From contig CAJAFV010000063.1 in NCBI GenBank assembly GCA_903939115.1, positions 59,596-123,595 of the forward strand: 64,000 nucleotides of DNA. Direction: 5' to 3'. The notes under the pieces were generated by a model. That model saw only the letters and a program-made list of their open reading frames with translations. It made no database searches and was not told the origin of the DNA. Positions 17,648 through 26,962 of the stretch are shown here, piece by piece. The translations under genes and the position numbers were made by a program. Every line of letters starts with the position of its first letter. The first letter of the stretch is position 1. The stretch is from an uncultured Geobacteraceae bacterium (GTDB taxonomy: Bacteria > Desulfobacterota > Desulfuromonadia > Geobacterales > Pseudopelobacteraceae).

Positions 17648-18691
17648 TTACAACAGGATTTCAATTTTTGCAGTTTTTCTGGTCTCTTCAAGGTATTTCT
17701 GGATAGCTTCGTTAACTTTCTGTCCTTTAAGATATTCTCCTATCTTTGCTTTTACATCCTTAAAATCGGTCGTAGTGGCAGGGGTCTTCTCCGTCAGTTT
17801 GATGATGTGATAGCCGAACTGGGTTTCAACAACATCACTGACTTCGCCGGGCTTAAGCGCAAAGGCCGCCTTTTCAAATGCCGGCACCATCTGCCCTTTG
17901 CCGAAAGAGCCAAGATCGCCCCCCTGCTGACTACTGGGACAGGTTGAATTTCCTTTTGCCAATGTGGCAAAGTCGGCACCGCCGGCAAGTTCTTTTTTGA
18001 GTTTATCGGCCTTCTCACGCGCTTTTTTCTTATCATCGGCAGAAGCGGCACTATCAACCCCAATCAGGATATGGCTGGCTTTTACCGATTCTTCCCGCGT
18101 AAACTTGTCCGGATTTTTGTCATAAAAGGAACGAATTTCCGCATCTGTGACAACCGTTTTTGATACGAATGCCGATTCTACATATTGGGTAATTAAGAGG
18201 TCGCGGCGGGTGTACTCTCGCAGTTCCTTTTCATCCATCTCTAACTCTTTGATGGCATTTTTAAAATCCTGCTCATCCTTGAAACGTTCTTTACCCTGAG
18301 CGAGCTTAGCATCTATCTGTTTATCCAGATCCTTGATCTCCACCTTTGCAGCTGCCTGATATAAAAGTTCCGCTGAGATCAGCTGTTCAACCGCCTGCTT
18401 ATCTGCTGCCGCATTCTGATCTGGAGGTATCGTCTGCCCACGCAGCATGACTTTTTTTGCCCGACGCAGTTCGCGAGCATCGATTGTCGTCCCGTTGACC
18501 CGGGCAACGCCCACCTGTGCCCCGGCAGCCGCCGGGACTGCTGCAACAGGTGCTACTGAAGCAGGCGCTACAGCAACAGCGGCATTCTCTTTTTTCACTT
18601 CAGCTTCAGCAGCGGCCGCAAAACTGCCATACGATACACATGAGGCGACCAGAAGTCCTCTTAACAATACTAATGAACATGTTTTTTTCAT
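17648..18691 (-). CDS. Periplasmic peptidyl-prolyl isomerase (PpiC/SurA-type parvulin)
   Basis: The 347-residue protein has a signal peptide (to about FAAAAEA), an Ala/Val-rich linker, a SurA-N-like helical segment (about residues 65-190) and a parvulin domain (about 200-300) with VKASHILIG, CPSSQQGGDLGSFGKGQMVPAFEKA and TQFGYHIIKL. It should help fold outer-membrane or periplasmic proteins. A short helical extension follows. It stands alone between the kinase block and the tRNA methyltransferase gene. Calling it SurA itself would be over-precise because only one parvulin domain is present. Confidence 0.9.
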   Translation of the reverse strand: MKKTCSLVLLRGLLVASCVSYGSFAAAAEAEVKKENAAVAVAPASVAPVAAVPAAAGAQVGVARVNGTTIDARELRRAKKVMLRGQTIPPDQNAAADKQAVEQLISAELLYQAAAKVEIKDLDKQIDAKLAQGKERFKDEQDFKNAIKELEMDEKELREYTRRDLLITQYVESAFVSKTVVTDAEIRSFYDKNPDKFTREESVKASHILIGVDSAASADDKKKAREKADKLKKELAGGADFATLAKGNSTCPSSQQGGDLGSFGKGQMVPAFEKAAFALKPGEVSDVVETQFGYHIIKLTEKTPATTTDFKDVKAKIGEYLKGQKVNEAIQKYLEETRKTAKIEILL

Positions 18692-18756
18692 CGGATCAGA
18701 TACTCCTTTAAATTAATTTTTTAACACTCTAGCACACTCACCATGAACATGAAAAG

Positions 18757-19434
18757 TCAAACCACATCCTGCACAAACAGAGGCGGCTCCACAACCGGTT
18801 CCGAACGCCTTCCCTTTGCCAGTTCTATCATGAACATGGTTGCCGGTGACTCCGCGTTGCTGTGGATCATCCGCAGACGCAGCAGGGACAATTTCATCCC
18901 GACCGCCAGCGATATGAATTCGGGCAGACGGGACGGAAGGTGGATAAAGCAGATTCTCCCGGATGGCTTGACCAGATATTTTGCCGCTGCTAAAAAGTCA
19001 CCAAGCCCGGCGGTAGTTTCATGACGGGCGCTGTCACGGCCGGCTTTGGGGCTGATTTTTCCGCTCCCCGCCGTGCGGAACGGCGGATTGGATACGACCA
19101 GGTCAAATGATGAGTGGGGATACGAGCTGCGCAGATGTATGACATCTTCAGTACGCCGGGAGACCCTGTCGGCAAGGCCGTTGCACTGAATATTCTGCTC
19201 GATGATCTGTGCCATTTCCCGGTTATTTTCAACCGCCACGACAGAGGCATCCGGATTCATCCTGGCCAGCACCAGCGATATGATACCGCACCCGGCACCA
19301 AGGTCGATAATGCTCCCTTCCGGCTTAACCGTCTGGCAAAAGCGGGCAAGAAGCAGTGGATCAAGCGAATAGCGGTACCCGTGTCGCGGCTGGAACAGCT
19401 GTAGATCAAATGCTTTGAGATCGTCTTTTGTCAA
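18757..19434 (-). CDS. trmN6: tRNA1(Val) (adenine37-N6)-methyltransferase-like protein
   Basis: This 225-residue class I methyltransferase shows the SAM-binding loop IIDLGAGCGIISL, the acidic residue in VAVENN and the catalytic motif NPPF at about residue 115, the hallmark of N6-adenine methylation in the TrmN6/YfiC family. The N-terminal QPRHGYRYSLDPLLLARF is also typical. Length is normal. The start is separated by 14 bases from a long 7-bp repeat array, so its promoter must lie in or beyond the repeats. Confidence 0.85.
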   Translation of the reverse strand: MTKDDLKAFDLQLFQPRHGYRYSLDPLLLARFCQTVKPEGSIIDLGAGCGIISLVLARMNPDASVVAVENNREMAQIIEQNIQCNGLADRVSRRTEDVIHLRSSYPHSSFDLVVSNPPFRTAGSGKISPKAGRDSARHETTAGLGDFLAAAKYLVKPSGRICFIHLPSRLPEFISLAVGMKLSLLRLRMIHSNAESPATMFMIELAKGRRSEPVVEPPLFVQDVV

Positions 19435-19447
19435 CTCATCCCTCTTT

Positions 19448-19623
19448 CAGTGATCGGTAAACAGTAAACAGTGATCAGTAATCAGTAATCAGCAAATCCT
19501 TCATCCTTCATCCTTCATCCTTCATCCTTCTTCCTTCATCACTCGTCACTCGTCACTCGTCACTCGTCACTCATCACTCGTCACTCATCACTCATCACTC
19601 GTCACTCGTCACTCGCACTCATC
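19448..19623. repeat. Array of about 25 seven-bp repeats
   Basis: From 19448 the sequence keeps a strict 7-bp period: CAGTRAW-type units (CAGTGAT, CAGTAAA, CAGTAAT), then TCATCCT units, then TCRTCAC units, with one shortened unit near the end. The right end contains the stop codon of the MazF-like gene. The same unit types occur at 21918-21973 and 24490-24510. There are no unique spacers, so this is not a CRISPR array. Confidence 0.9.
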
Positions 19624-19960
19624 TGATCCCGAAAACCGTCTTTATTGCTGACTGGACTTTCAGAAGCGCGTCAGCATCAATGCGGCCCAAACAGCGGATC
19701 AATCTTTCCTCGGCCACACAGCGCAGCTGGAACAGGTCTAATGCAGAGGTTTTTAAAAGGTTATTGTTTGAGTCCGGCTCACACACCACCATCCATGGGA
19801 CAGTGCGGTAGCGTTCCTTGAAGTCGGTGAATGGGGCAATAATCTTAAGCGGCAGAGCCCCAATAGCGTTATCGCTGACTATAGCACAGGGGCGGGTTTT
19901 CTTTGTTTCGGCGCCTACAGTCGGATCAAGATTGATCAACCAAATCTCACCCTGTATCAT
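19619..19960 (-). CDS. MazF/PemK-family toxin
   Basis: The 113-residue protein begins QGEIWLINLDPTVGAETKKTRPCAIVS, which matches the PemK/MazF family of ribosome-independent mRNA endoribonucleases, with the catalytic Arg in TRPC and the Thr/Ser region at about residue 50. It overlaps the upstream antitoxin gene by 4 bases (ATGA), as expected for a TA operon. The C-terminal codons and stop run directly into a 7-bp repeat array. Confidence 0.88.
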   Translation of the reverse strand: MIQGEIWLINLDPTVGAETKKTRPCAIVSDNAIGALPLKIIAPFTDFKERYRTVPWMVVCEPDSNNNLLKTSALDLFQLRCVAEERLIRCLGRIDADALLKVQSAIKTVFGIR

Positions 19961-20208
19961 GCAAAATCCTCGGCATCAAGGGACGTACATGCAACAAGCT
20001 CACGGTTCGAGCGATACTCCTCCGCCATTTCTACGGCAATTCCGGTTAATTGGCTCCTGCGTTGCTCTTCAATGAAGCGCTCAACCGCTCGTTTGAATAT
20101 CTCCGACCGGGACACATTCAGCTGTGCCCGTAACACTTCGATTTCGCAGGCTATCGAATGAGGAAGAGAGATAGTAACACGATCAATTTCGGAAACTGCT
20201 TTGTACAT
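19957..20208 (-). CDS. Ribbon-helix-helix antitoxin of the MazF-like toxin
   Basis: This 83-residue protein has an N-terminal ribbon-helix-helix domain (RVTISLPHSIACEIEVL, then NVSRSEIFKRAVERFI) and an acidic tail, the usual organisation of MazE/PemI-like antitoxins: the first part binds DNA and the tail binds the toxin. A GGAGG ribosome site precedes the ATG. The promoter region 20209-20270 is AT-rich with a repeated AAATAGTA element that may be its operator. The pair is divergent from hipBA. Confidence 0.86.
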   Translation of the reverse strand: MYKAVSEIDRVTISLPHSIACEIEVLRAQLNVSRSEIFKRAVERFIEEQRRSQLTGIAVEMAEEYRSNRELVACTSLDAEDFA

Positions 20209-20383
20209 TTATGAGCACCTCCAATTATTCATAAAAAATTACTACTATTTTTCATACTATTTTGCAACACAATCATACACGATCAAAAGAATGCCTTGAC
20301 ACATGTTCTGGTATTAGAGCCGGATGAATTTGACCGGTTATAACGGGGATTTACGCCAGCCACATACCTCCCCCCTCACCAAT

Positions 20384-20443
20384 TTTTATCATATGCAATA
20401 AATAATCTTGATTAAATATCGTGTTTTATCATATACAGTAAAT
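20384..20443 (+). promoter_or_regulatory. Two-site operator of the hipBA operon
   Basis: Two near-identical 20-mers, TTTTATCATATRCARTAAAT, start at 20384 and 20424, exactly 40 bp apart. Each contains the half-sites TTTAT and RTAAA separated by 8 bases (perfect in the first, one mismatch in the second). E. coli HipB binds TATCC-N8-GGATA, so the geometry is the same. A -35-like TTGATT (20408-20413) and a -10-like TATACA (20432-20437) overlap the sites. Confidence 0.65.
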
Positions 20444-20444
20444 T

Positions 20445-20684
20445 ATGCTATTTTATATTGGTGAAAAAATTAAAGCGGAACGAAAGCGTCGCAAGTTGAC
20501 CCAAAGGCAGATAGCCGATGCCCTGGGGATGAGCCACGCGACGATCAGTCAGATTGAAGCTGGCATTGTACAGGATATCGGCATCCGCAAACTCACCAGA
20601 ATATTGGAATATCTTGGTTTGGAGATCCGTATCCGCACGACTGGTACTCCTCCTACGCTGGACGAGTTGCGTGAAGAAAGGTAG
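20445..20684 (+). CDS. hipB: HipB-like antitoxin (XRE family helix-turn-helix)
   Basis: The 79-residue protein has a classic helix-turn-helix (RKLTQRQIADALGMSHATISQIEAG) and a C-terminal strand (LEIRIRTT), as in HipB. It lies 6 bases upstream of a HipA kinase gene. There is no recognisable ribosome site, and the putative -10 hexamer ends 8 bases before the ATG, so the message may be leaderless. The upstream paired sites suggest autorepression. Confidence 0.86.
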   Translation: MLFYIGEKIKAERKRRKLTQRQIADALGMSHATISQIEAGIVQDIGIRKLTRILEYLGLEIRIRTTGTPPTLDELREER

Positions 20685-20690
20685 ATAGCT

Positions 20691-21923
20691 TTGAGCGTGT
20701 TATCATCTCCCGGTGCCCTTGCGGTATGGGCAGATACATCCCGCGCCGGTCTTTTGGATCGTTCGCCGGATCAACGTCAGTATGTTTTTTCATATGCCCC
20801 GAATGCGGACTCTCCCTATGCTCAGGTTTCACTCACAATGCCGGTCCGCCTGGAAAGCTGGCTAAGCAGGGAAATTCACCCGGTCTTTCAGATGAACCTG
20901 CCTGAAGGCGCCTTGCTGGAAGCGATCCGGCGCGCCATTGCAAAACTGGCCGGCAACGATGATTTAACGGTACTCCGGGTAACAGGCGGCAACCAGATCG
21001 GACGCAACCGCTATGCGCTTCCAGAGGCCCCGTCGCCAGGAATCGTTGAGACTCGTGAATCACTTGACGAGCTTTTGTCATACCCTGACACGGACGAATT
21101 ATTTCATACTCTGATAACAAAGTATGCGCTCCGGTCGGGGGTCTCCGGAGTGCAGCCCAAAGTCCTGCTGGAAGCTGCTGATCGCGGCACCGCTACCATT
21201 GGCGCCTATATTGTAAAATCATGGGGGAGTGAATATCCATGTTTAGCTGCAAACGAATTTTTCTGTATGTCTGCCGTAAAACGAGCCGGCTTGCCGGTAC
21301 CGGAATTTTATCTGTCAGACAACGGCGGGCTGTTTGTCATGAAGCGGTTTGATGTGGCAAATGACGGACGCCCGCTCGGTTTCGAAGAGATCTGTTCTCT
21401 CCAGGCACTTGGCACAGCCCAGAAGTACAACAGTACCTATGAAAGGGTGGCAAAAAGTATCAAGGATTTCGTTTCCCCTGAATTCACGCAAAAAGCTCGC
21501 GAGCAACTGTTCGCATCGTTGGTGCTCTCCTGCATAATGAGGAATGGAGATGCACACCTGAAGAATTTTGGGATTCTGTATGATCACCCGGGAGCTGCGG
21601 TTCGTCTGGCACCGGTATATGATGTTGTGACAACGGTGGCGTATATTCCCAAAGATGTTCCGGCATTGGCTCTGGCCGGTACAAAAAAATGGTGGCCGCG
21701 AAAGATTCTTGAGCAGTTCGCCATAGCACACCTGGCATTACCGATAGGCAAAATCAGTCACATTATCAACGAGACGTCTGAGGCTGTCGCCGATACACGG
21801 AATGCACTTTCCGAATATTCTAACGATCACCCGGAGTTCCAAGACATAGGCGCCCGCATGCTGTCAGCGTGGGAAACAGGGCTTTCTGATTTCCATAAAA
21901 GCGGGTTCATCTGTGATCAGTAA
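20691..21923 (+). CDS. hipA: HipA-type serine/threonine kinase toxin
   Basis: The 410-residue protein has the HipA N-terminal domain and kinase core: GVSGVQPKVLLE, the ATP-binding Lys in YIVKSW, the catalytic loop NGDAHLKNFGI and the metal-binding APVYDVV. HipA of E. coli phosphorylates glutamyl-tRNA synthetase and causes persistence; this target is not proven here. The start codon is TTG, with AAAGG upstream. The last codon and the TAA stop lie within the first unit of a 7-bp repeat array. Confidence 0.88.
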   Translation: MSVLSSPGALAVWADTSRAGLLDRSPDQRQYVFSYAPNADSPYAQVSLTMPVRLESWLSREIHPVFQMNLPEGALLEAIRRAIAKLAGNDDLTVLRVTGGNQIGRNRYALPEAPSPGIVETRESLDELLSYPDTDELFHTLITKYALRSGVSGVQPKVLLEAADRGTATIGAYIVKSWGSEYPCLAANEFFCMSAVKRAGLPVPEFYLSDNGGLFVMKRFDVANDGRPLGFEEICSLQALGTAQKYNSTYERVAKSIKDFVSPEFTQKAREQLFASLVLSCIMRNGDAHLKNFGILYDHPGAAVRLAPVYDVVTTVAYIPKDVPALALAGTKKWWPRKILEQFAIAHLALPIGKISHIINETSEAVADTRNALSEYSNDHPEFQDIGARMLSAWETGLSDFHKSGFICDQ

Positions 21924-21973
21924 ACAGTAAACAGTAATCGGTAATCAGTTATCAGTTAATCCCCTCATTCCTC
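21918..21973. repeat. Short 7-bp repeat array at the end of hipA
   Basis: Eight heptamers (CAGTAAA twice, CAGTAAT, CGGTAAT, CAGTTAT, CAGTTAA, then TCCCCTC and ATTCCTC) begin at the last sense codon of hipA. Unit order, CAGTAA-type then TC-rich, matches the longer array at 19448. Confidence 0.8.
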
Positions 21974-22047
21974 ATAAAAAAGGGACAGGCCGCTTTTTAC
22001 TAACAAGCAGTCTGCCCCCTATAAGCGCCTTAATGCTAATACCAGGC

Positions 22048-22543
<496 letters not shown>

Positions 22544-22645
22544 ACAATATCTCCTCTCATATTTTTTTTAGAATACGCCCCACTTTATATCTCCGTTAAC
22601 TGTAATGCAACAGGAACAGACATCATAACGACATACTATGCATAA

Positions 22646-23787
22646 TCATGCATCTACCGGCTTTAAAATGGGCAGCGGTTCCCATGTAATGAAGGGGGTG
22701 ACCCGGCGTTTGAAACGGCCAAGATCGTCATACTGCATGACATCAAAGACATCGTCAGTCGGACGGAAATGCTGGTTGGACCTGTCAGTGAGGCGTAAGA
22801 AGGGACAATCCCGATGTTGTCCTGGGCCAGAAGTCGTTTACGAACAGCCTCCGGATGAGCAATGGCAATCGGGAGCCCAGCTTCGTGAATTGCCAAAAAC
22901 ATGCGTAGCATCTCCGCCATGCGGCCTGTTGATTCAGCACGTAGCTCGACTTTAAACCCCTCTTTCCGATATGGGGATGGGCGTGACACGCTCAAGTCTA
23001 TATGCGTAGTATTTCCACCCCGCTTAATCTCCCACGGATGCCCGCCAACAGTTCTTTTTGGATGCGTGCCGTCGATCCAGTCGGCAAACTCCTGCCCGGA
23101 GTCAGGATCTATATCCAGCAGACCTTCATGGCGACCATCAGCATATCGGTCATACATTGCCCTTCCCGACAAAGATGCATTGACGGCTTCATCAGTTCGC
23201 TTCCCGGCAATGTAGGCAATCCGGCAATATTTGAAATAATCTGTTGCTGTCATGGTCGAAGTTTCAGTGTTCTCAGCTTTAAGAAAAAAACCATCTTCGA
23301 CCAGACGCACGAACTCCAGGGTTTTGGGGGTGCCCAACTCAGAATCAAGTCGGTAAATATCGGGTAGAGAAGCGCGAATGATCGCGTGGGGAGCCGTACC
23401 GTATCTATAACGCAGGGGGTACTCATTTTGGATTTGTTTGTTAGCCTTTATCCACTCCTTGCGGACAACCTTCAGCCTACTGCATGCCGATCTGATGAGT
23501 GGTTCCCATACCACAGCGGCCAAACTCCGGTTTTGGACAGAGTAGGAAGAAATTCCACTGTTTTGCAGAACCCGTACGTCAACTTCTGGCTCTACCTCAA
23601 GACACCCCGCTCCTCCGCTGATATGAGTAACATAGAATGTTTCCTTGTACTTGTTGACACGCAGGTGATGCCAGCGATTGGCCTCGTCTGAAAATAAGAT
23701 GTCCCACACCCGATCCAAAGATGACAACGTATAGGAGAAGTTATTCAACTCGTTCAGAAAATTGTATGTAGATACGGCCAGTTGCAT
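22646..23787 (-). pseudogene. Frameshifted gene of unknown function, third in the relBE transcription unit
   Basis: The frame opened at 23787 encodes about 330 sensible residues (for example GRAMYDRYADGRHEGLLDID and EFADWIDG), then turns into a Ser/Thr/Met-rich tail ending at 22663. Another frame of the same strand continues naturally with RLTDRSNQHFRPTDDVFD and then GRFKRRVTPFITWEPLP, ending at a TGA at 22646-22648. The switch lies close to 22799-22804, where a CCC run would need one more C. Either the gene is broken by a one-base deletion or the assembly has an error. It begins 12 bases after the RelE-like toxin gene. I do not recognise the family. Confidence 0.65.
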
Positions 23788-23799
23788 TTTGTTTAAGGC

Positions 23800-24075
23800 T
23801 TAACGATATTTCATAGAAGTATGAAGCACTCGGAGAATAATCAGTTGGTCACGATGAATGGCAAAGATAATGATGTATGGAATACCGGCCACAACAAGCT
23901 CCCTTGTGCCTCGTTCGCGTCCACGCCTGCCAAGGGCCGGATAGTCGGCCAGCATTACAGCTGCAGCAAAAACTTTATGTATCGTGGCAACGGCAGCCGC
24001 TGGATTGTCAAGAGCGATGTACTCCTCAATCTGGTCAAGATTATGTTCAGCGCCTTCAGTCCAGCGTATTTTCAT
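23800..24075 (-). CDS. RelE/ParE-family toxin
   Basis: The 91-residue protein begins MKIRWTEGAEHNLDQIEEYI and contains NPAAAVATIHKVF, YPALGRRGRE and GIPYIIIFAI, all typical of the RelE/ParE superfamily; the RELVV segment resembles ParE/RelE2 types. ATG 24075 overlaps the antitoxin stop in an ATGA, so I prefer it to the upstream ATG at 24090. ParE-like members poison gyrase and RelE-like members cut mRNA on ribosomes; the sequence does not settle which. Confidence 0.86.
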   Translation of the reverse strand: MKIRWTEGAEHNLDQIEEYIALDNPAAAVATIHKVFAAAVMLADYPALGRRGRERGTRELVVAGIPYIIIFAIHRDQLIILRVLHTSMKYR

Positions 24076-24350
24076 GTCCGCTCCGACCACCGCTTGACAA
24101 CGTCATCGTGGTCAACCAGCTTTCCTGACATCATCTCTTCCAACCCTTTATTGATCTCGCTTCTTTGCCAGGAGTCCAATGCTTCATCAGGAACTTCAAC
24201 GGCAAACGGCAAACCGCGCTGCATTTTCACCTGTTTATAGAAAAGAGTCACCGCCTCGGTTGTTGTTATACCCAGTGCCCGAAAGATACTCTCTACATCC
24301 TGCTTCAGAGTTGATTCCATCCGTGCATGAATCATTGCGGCTCGCGTCAT
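24072..24350 (-). CDS. RelB/DinJ-like antitoxin
   Basis: This 92-residue protein has the N-terminal RHH region ARMESTLKQDVESIFRALGITTTEAVTLFYKQV, characteristic of RelB/DinJ antitoxins, and a C-terminal toxin-binding tail. The ATG has CGGAGG 7 bases upstream. It is the first gene of a unit that includes the toxin and probably the frameshifted unknown gene. Confidence 0.87.
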   Translation of the reverse strand: MTRAAMIHARMESTLKQDVESIFRALGITTTEAVTLFYKQVKMQRGLPFAVEVPDEALDSWQRSEINKGLEEMMSGKLVDHDDVVKRWSERT

Positions 24351-24488
24351 AAAATTTTCCTCCGTGGGCTATTGCTCGAAATAATTGTATCTCGTTTGAC
24401 ACATTAATTTCAAGCCATAAAAATGATAACGCAGTAACTCACTGAAGATAAGGATCTGGAACATACTTCTGTACTTACATTTCCAACC

Positions 24489-26918
24489 TCATCCCTCATC
24501 CCTCATCCCTTTTCTCCGCAAGAGCCACTCCCTTACCAGCATCCCGGCAAACAGCGCAAATGACGCCAGAGTCAGATATTTGCCGATCTTGAAAGGGAGC
24601 GGATCAAAGCGGAACTCAACTTTATGACTCCCGGGAGTGAGATAGACTCCGCGCAGGATGTGGTTGACCGGCACGATCTCTGCCGATTTTCCATCCACAG
24701 TGGCTTTCCACCCCTTGTAGTATTTTTCCCCCAGGACCATCATTGAGTTCATAGAGACATCGGCTTCCAGATCGATCCGCTCCCCCTTGTACTGCAGTAC
24801 CCGCACCCGACCGGGACTCCCGGGCAACGGAGCATTGGGACTGGCCATAGGAATCGGAGGAGCGGATTCGACAAACGCCAGTAGCCTAGGGTCGAACGCC
24901 GGGTTCTGCAAGGCGCCGAGCGTCTCCTGAGCGGAAGCAACCACCGTCGATGGCACCAGCCATGCCTTTGGAAGCACTCCTTTGTTTTCAAGGATAACAG
25001 TCTTGCCATCCGGAGAAATGAATATCGGCACATACTTACCTGCGAGGGACGCCTTTTCATTCTCGTACTGTTCCTTGCTCTCAATAAGGTATCTAACATT
25101 CAGTATATCCGGCATGCTGGAACCAGTATTGAAGTTGTCAAGGAACTCCTGCCAGCGCCGCTGCTGCACCGGGTTGGATACGAACATGACCGGTATGCCG
25201 GCCGCTGCATACTGTCCGGGATCCGCGTTGAAAGGAAGCACCCGATACTCTTTAGACATTGACTGTAGAAAAACTATCTCAGGAGTCTTGATTCCACTGG
25301 TTTTTTGCGGTTCGGCAACAAGAAACAGGAACTTGCTGTTGACGCGTCCAACATCCAGCAGAAATAGCAGTACCAGGAAAGCGGGGAGTACACTGATCGT
25401 TAACACCTTCCGATAGATGAGGACTATAGGTGTGGCTAAGAGGGAGGCCAGGCCAGCGGCAAGGCCGGTTTCCGTCACCAGATTATTCCAACGCTGCATC
25501 AGAAGCTGTTCGCTCTGCGGCTCGTATCGAGTTGGCTGTGCCAATATACTTATGAACTGGTCGATCCAATATTGTTTGCCGATCAACTCAGCAGCTAGAA
25601 GCAAAACAAGCGCAACCGGCAACATCACAATCCCGATGACATAGTATTTGAATGGCTTAGTCTTTCGTACTTCTGGGTCGAGGAGGAGATCAAGACCCAA
25701 GGCGGAGAGTACTCCGAGACCCATGACCGGAAAGAACATCATCATCTTCGGGACCCTGAAGCGATTGATCCCCGGGAAGTAGTCAAAGAGTAGGTTATAG
25801 AAGGGGGTGTATTTACCCATAGAAAATACGATGCCAAACGCCACTGCAAAAAGGGCGATCCAGGCGTAGCGATCACGTCGGAAGATGAGCGGCAGTGGCA
25901 ACAACAGCCAGGGCAGTAGGCCCATATAGCTCACTGTCTGAGTGAAGTGCATCCGCCCCCAGTAGTAGGAATCGATATTGGAAGGGTTTTCCCCCGCCTC
26001 CTGACGTGAATATCCGAAAAAACCTGGAATGATGAAACCGGCTACTTCCTCCGGAGGTAGCGACCAGGACATCGCTTCGTCCCTGTCCAGCCCACCTTTT
26101 CCCTGACTGGCGCCGCTCTCCGCGCCACGATTAGTCCCCTTGGACCAGTTAGCTAAAGGGATCAGTGACATAGCAACAGTGGAGAGGAAAAAAAACATGA
26201 CCACCAGATTGAGTCCGATAATACGGCCGATAAGCTTTTTCCCACCGCTCCGTTCGGAGATAATAATGCCTAGAGACCGAATCATGCCATAAACAGCGGT
26301 AGCCAGACAGGTGTAGTAGGCGATCTGCCAATGGATATTGAAAAACTGGAAGGCAAGCATAAAACCGGTAGCGAGGAAGAAGAACACTCTCCGGGTCTGA
26401 AAACCCTTCTCGAAAAAATAAAAAACCCAAGGAGCACAAGTGATGGTGGCAATCTTCATGACGTGCCCAGCATTTATGAGTGAGGCGTTTTCGGGGGCAA
26501 GGGCAAAAACAAGTCCCGCGAGGAACGCCGCCACCCTGCTGATACCGATGAGGCGGCAATAGCAGTAAACGCCGGCCGCTCCGAAAAAGAGATGCAGCAC
26601 AATGTACCAGGCGACGCTGGCCGGAGCGGGAAGTAGGGAAAACACCAGATTTCTGTTGAACAGGAACTGCCCGGTAAGAGATCCCCCCTCGTCCGTGTTG
26701 CCGCTGTTTATCATGATGTCCCAATTGGCATAAAGTATCTTAACCTTGAAAATATCCCAGAAGCTGTTGCTCGACTGAGCCTTGGCCCACCAGTAAAATT
26801 CGTTGATTATATCCGGGGCACGGATAATCTGGTGGGTAAAGAGGATCTTCGCAAAAAAGAGTAGCAGCACAACAAGCAGCGCGGCGAGAATCAACAGGTC
26901 TTTTTTTCTTTGAGACAT
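24489..26918 (-). CDS. YfhO-family polytopic membrane protein
   Basis: This 809-residue protein starts with a membrane helix (residues 8-27), has roughly a dozen further hydrophobic helices up to residue 520, a soluble domain (about 530-770) and a final helix. It resembles bacterial YfhO (PF09586), a GT-C-like membrane protein; in Gram-positives it is linked to glycosylation of surface polymers. Its position at the end of a polysaccharide locus fits transfer of a sugar from a lipid donor. The last six residues come from a 7-bp repeat and are probably not functional. Confidence 0.8.
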   Translation of the reverse strand: MSQRKKDLLILAALLVVLLLFFAKILFTHQIIRAPDIINEFYWWAKAQSSNSFWDIFKVKILYANWDIMINSGNTDEGGSLTGQFLFNRNLVFSLLPAPASVAWYIVLHLFFGAAGVYCYCRLIGISRVAAFLAGLVFALAPENASLINAGHVMKIATITCAPWVFYFFEKGFQTRRVFFFLATGFMLAFQFFNIHWQIAYYTCLATAVYGMIRSLGIIISERSGGKKLIGRIIGLNLVVMFFFLSTVAMSLIPLANWSKGTNRGAESGASQGKGGLDRDEAMSWSLPPEEVAGFIIPGFFGYSRQEAGENPSNIDSYYWGRMHFTQTVSYMGLLPWLLLPLPLIFRRDRYAWIALFAVAFGIVFSMGKYTPFYNLLFDYFPGINRFRVPKMMMFFPVMGLGVLSALGLDLLLDPEVRKTKPFKYYVIGIVMLPVALVLLLAAELIGKQYWIDQFISILAQPTRYEPQSEQLLMQRWNNLVTETGLAAGLASLLATPIVLIYRKVLTISVLPAFLVLLFLLDVGRVNSKFLFLVAEPQKTSGIKTPEIVFLQSMSKEYRVLPFNADPGQYAAAGIPVMFVSNPVQQRRWQEFLDNFNTGSSMPDILNVRYLIESKEQYENEKASLAGKYVPIFISPDGKTVILENKGVLPKAWLVPSTVVASAQETLGALQNPAFDPRLLAFVESAPPIPMASPNAPLPGSPGRVRVLQYKGERIDLEADVSMNSMMVLGEKYYKGWKATVDGKSAEIVPVNHILRGVYLTPGSHKVEFRFDPLPFKIGKYLTLASFALFAGMLVREWLLRRKGMRDEG
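24490..24510. repeat. Three TCATCCC heptamers at the end of the YfhO-like gene
   Basis: Three copies of TCATCCC encode, on the minus strand, the last residues (GMRDEG) and the stop codon of the membrane protein gene. They belong to the same 7-bp family as the arrays at 19448 and 21918. Confidence 0.75.
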
Positions 26919-26962
26919 TCAATAAACCTCGTTCAATAGTAAAAGTGTTCCTCACCCACGGC

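Noticed and set aside
19448..19623. Possible CRISPR array
   Set aside because: The period is 7 bp without unique spacers and no cas gene is near; it is a simple repeat array.
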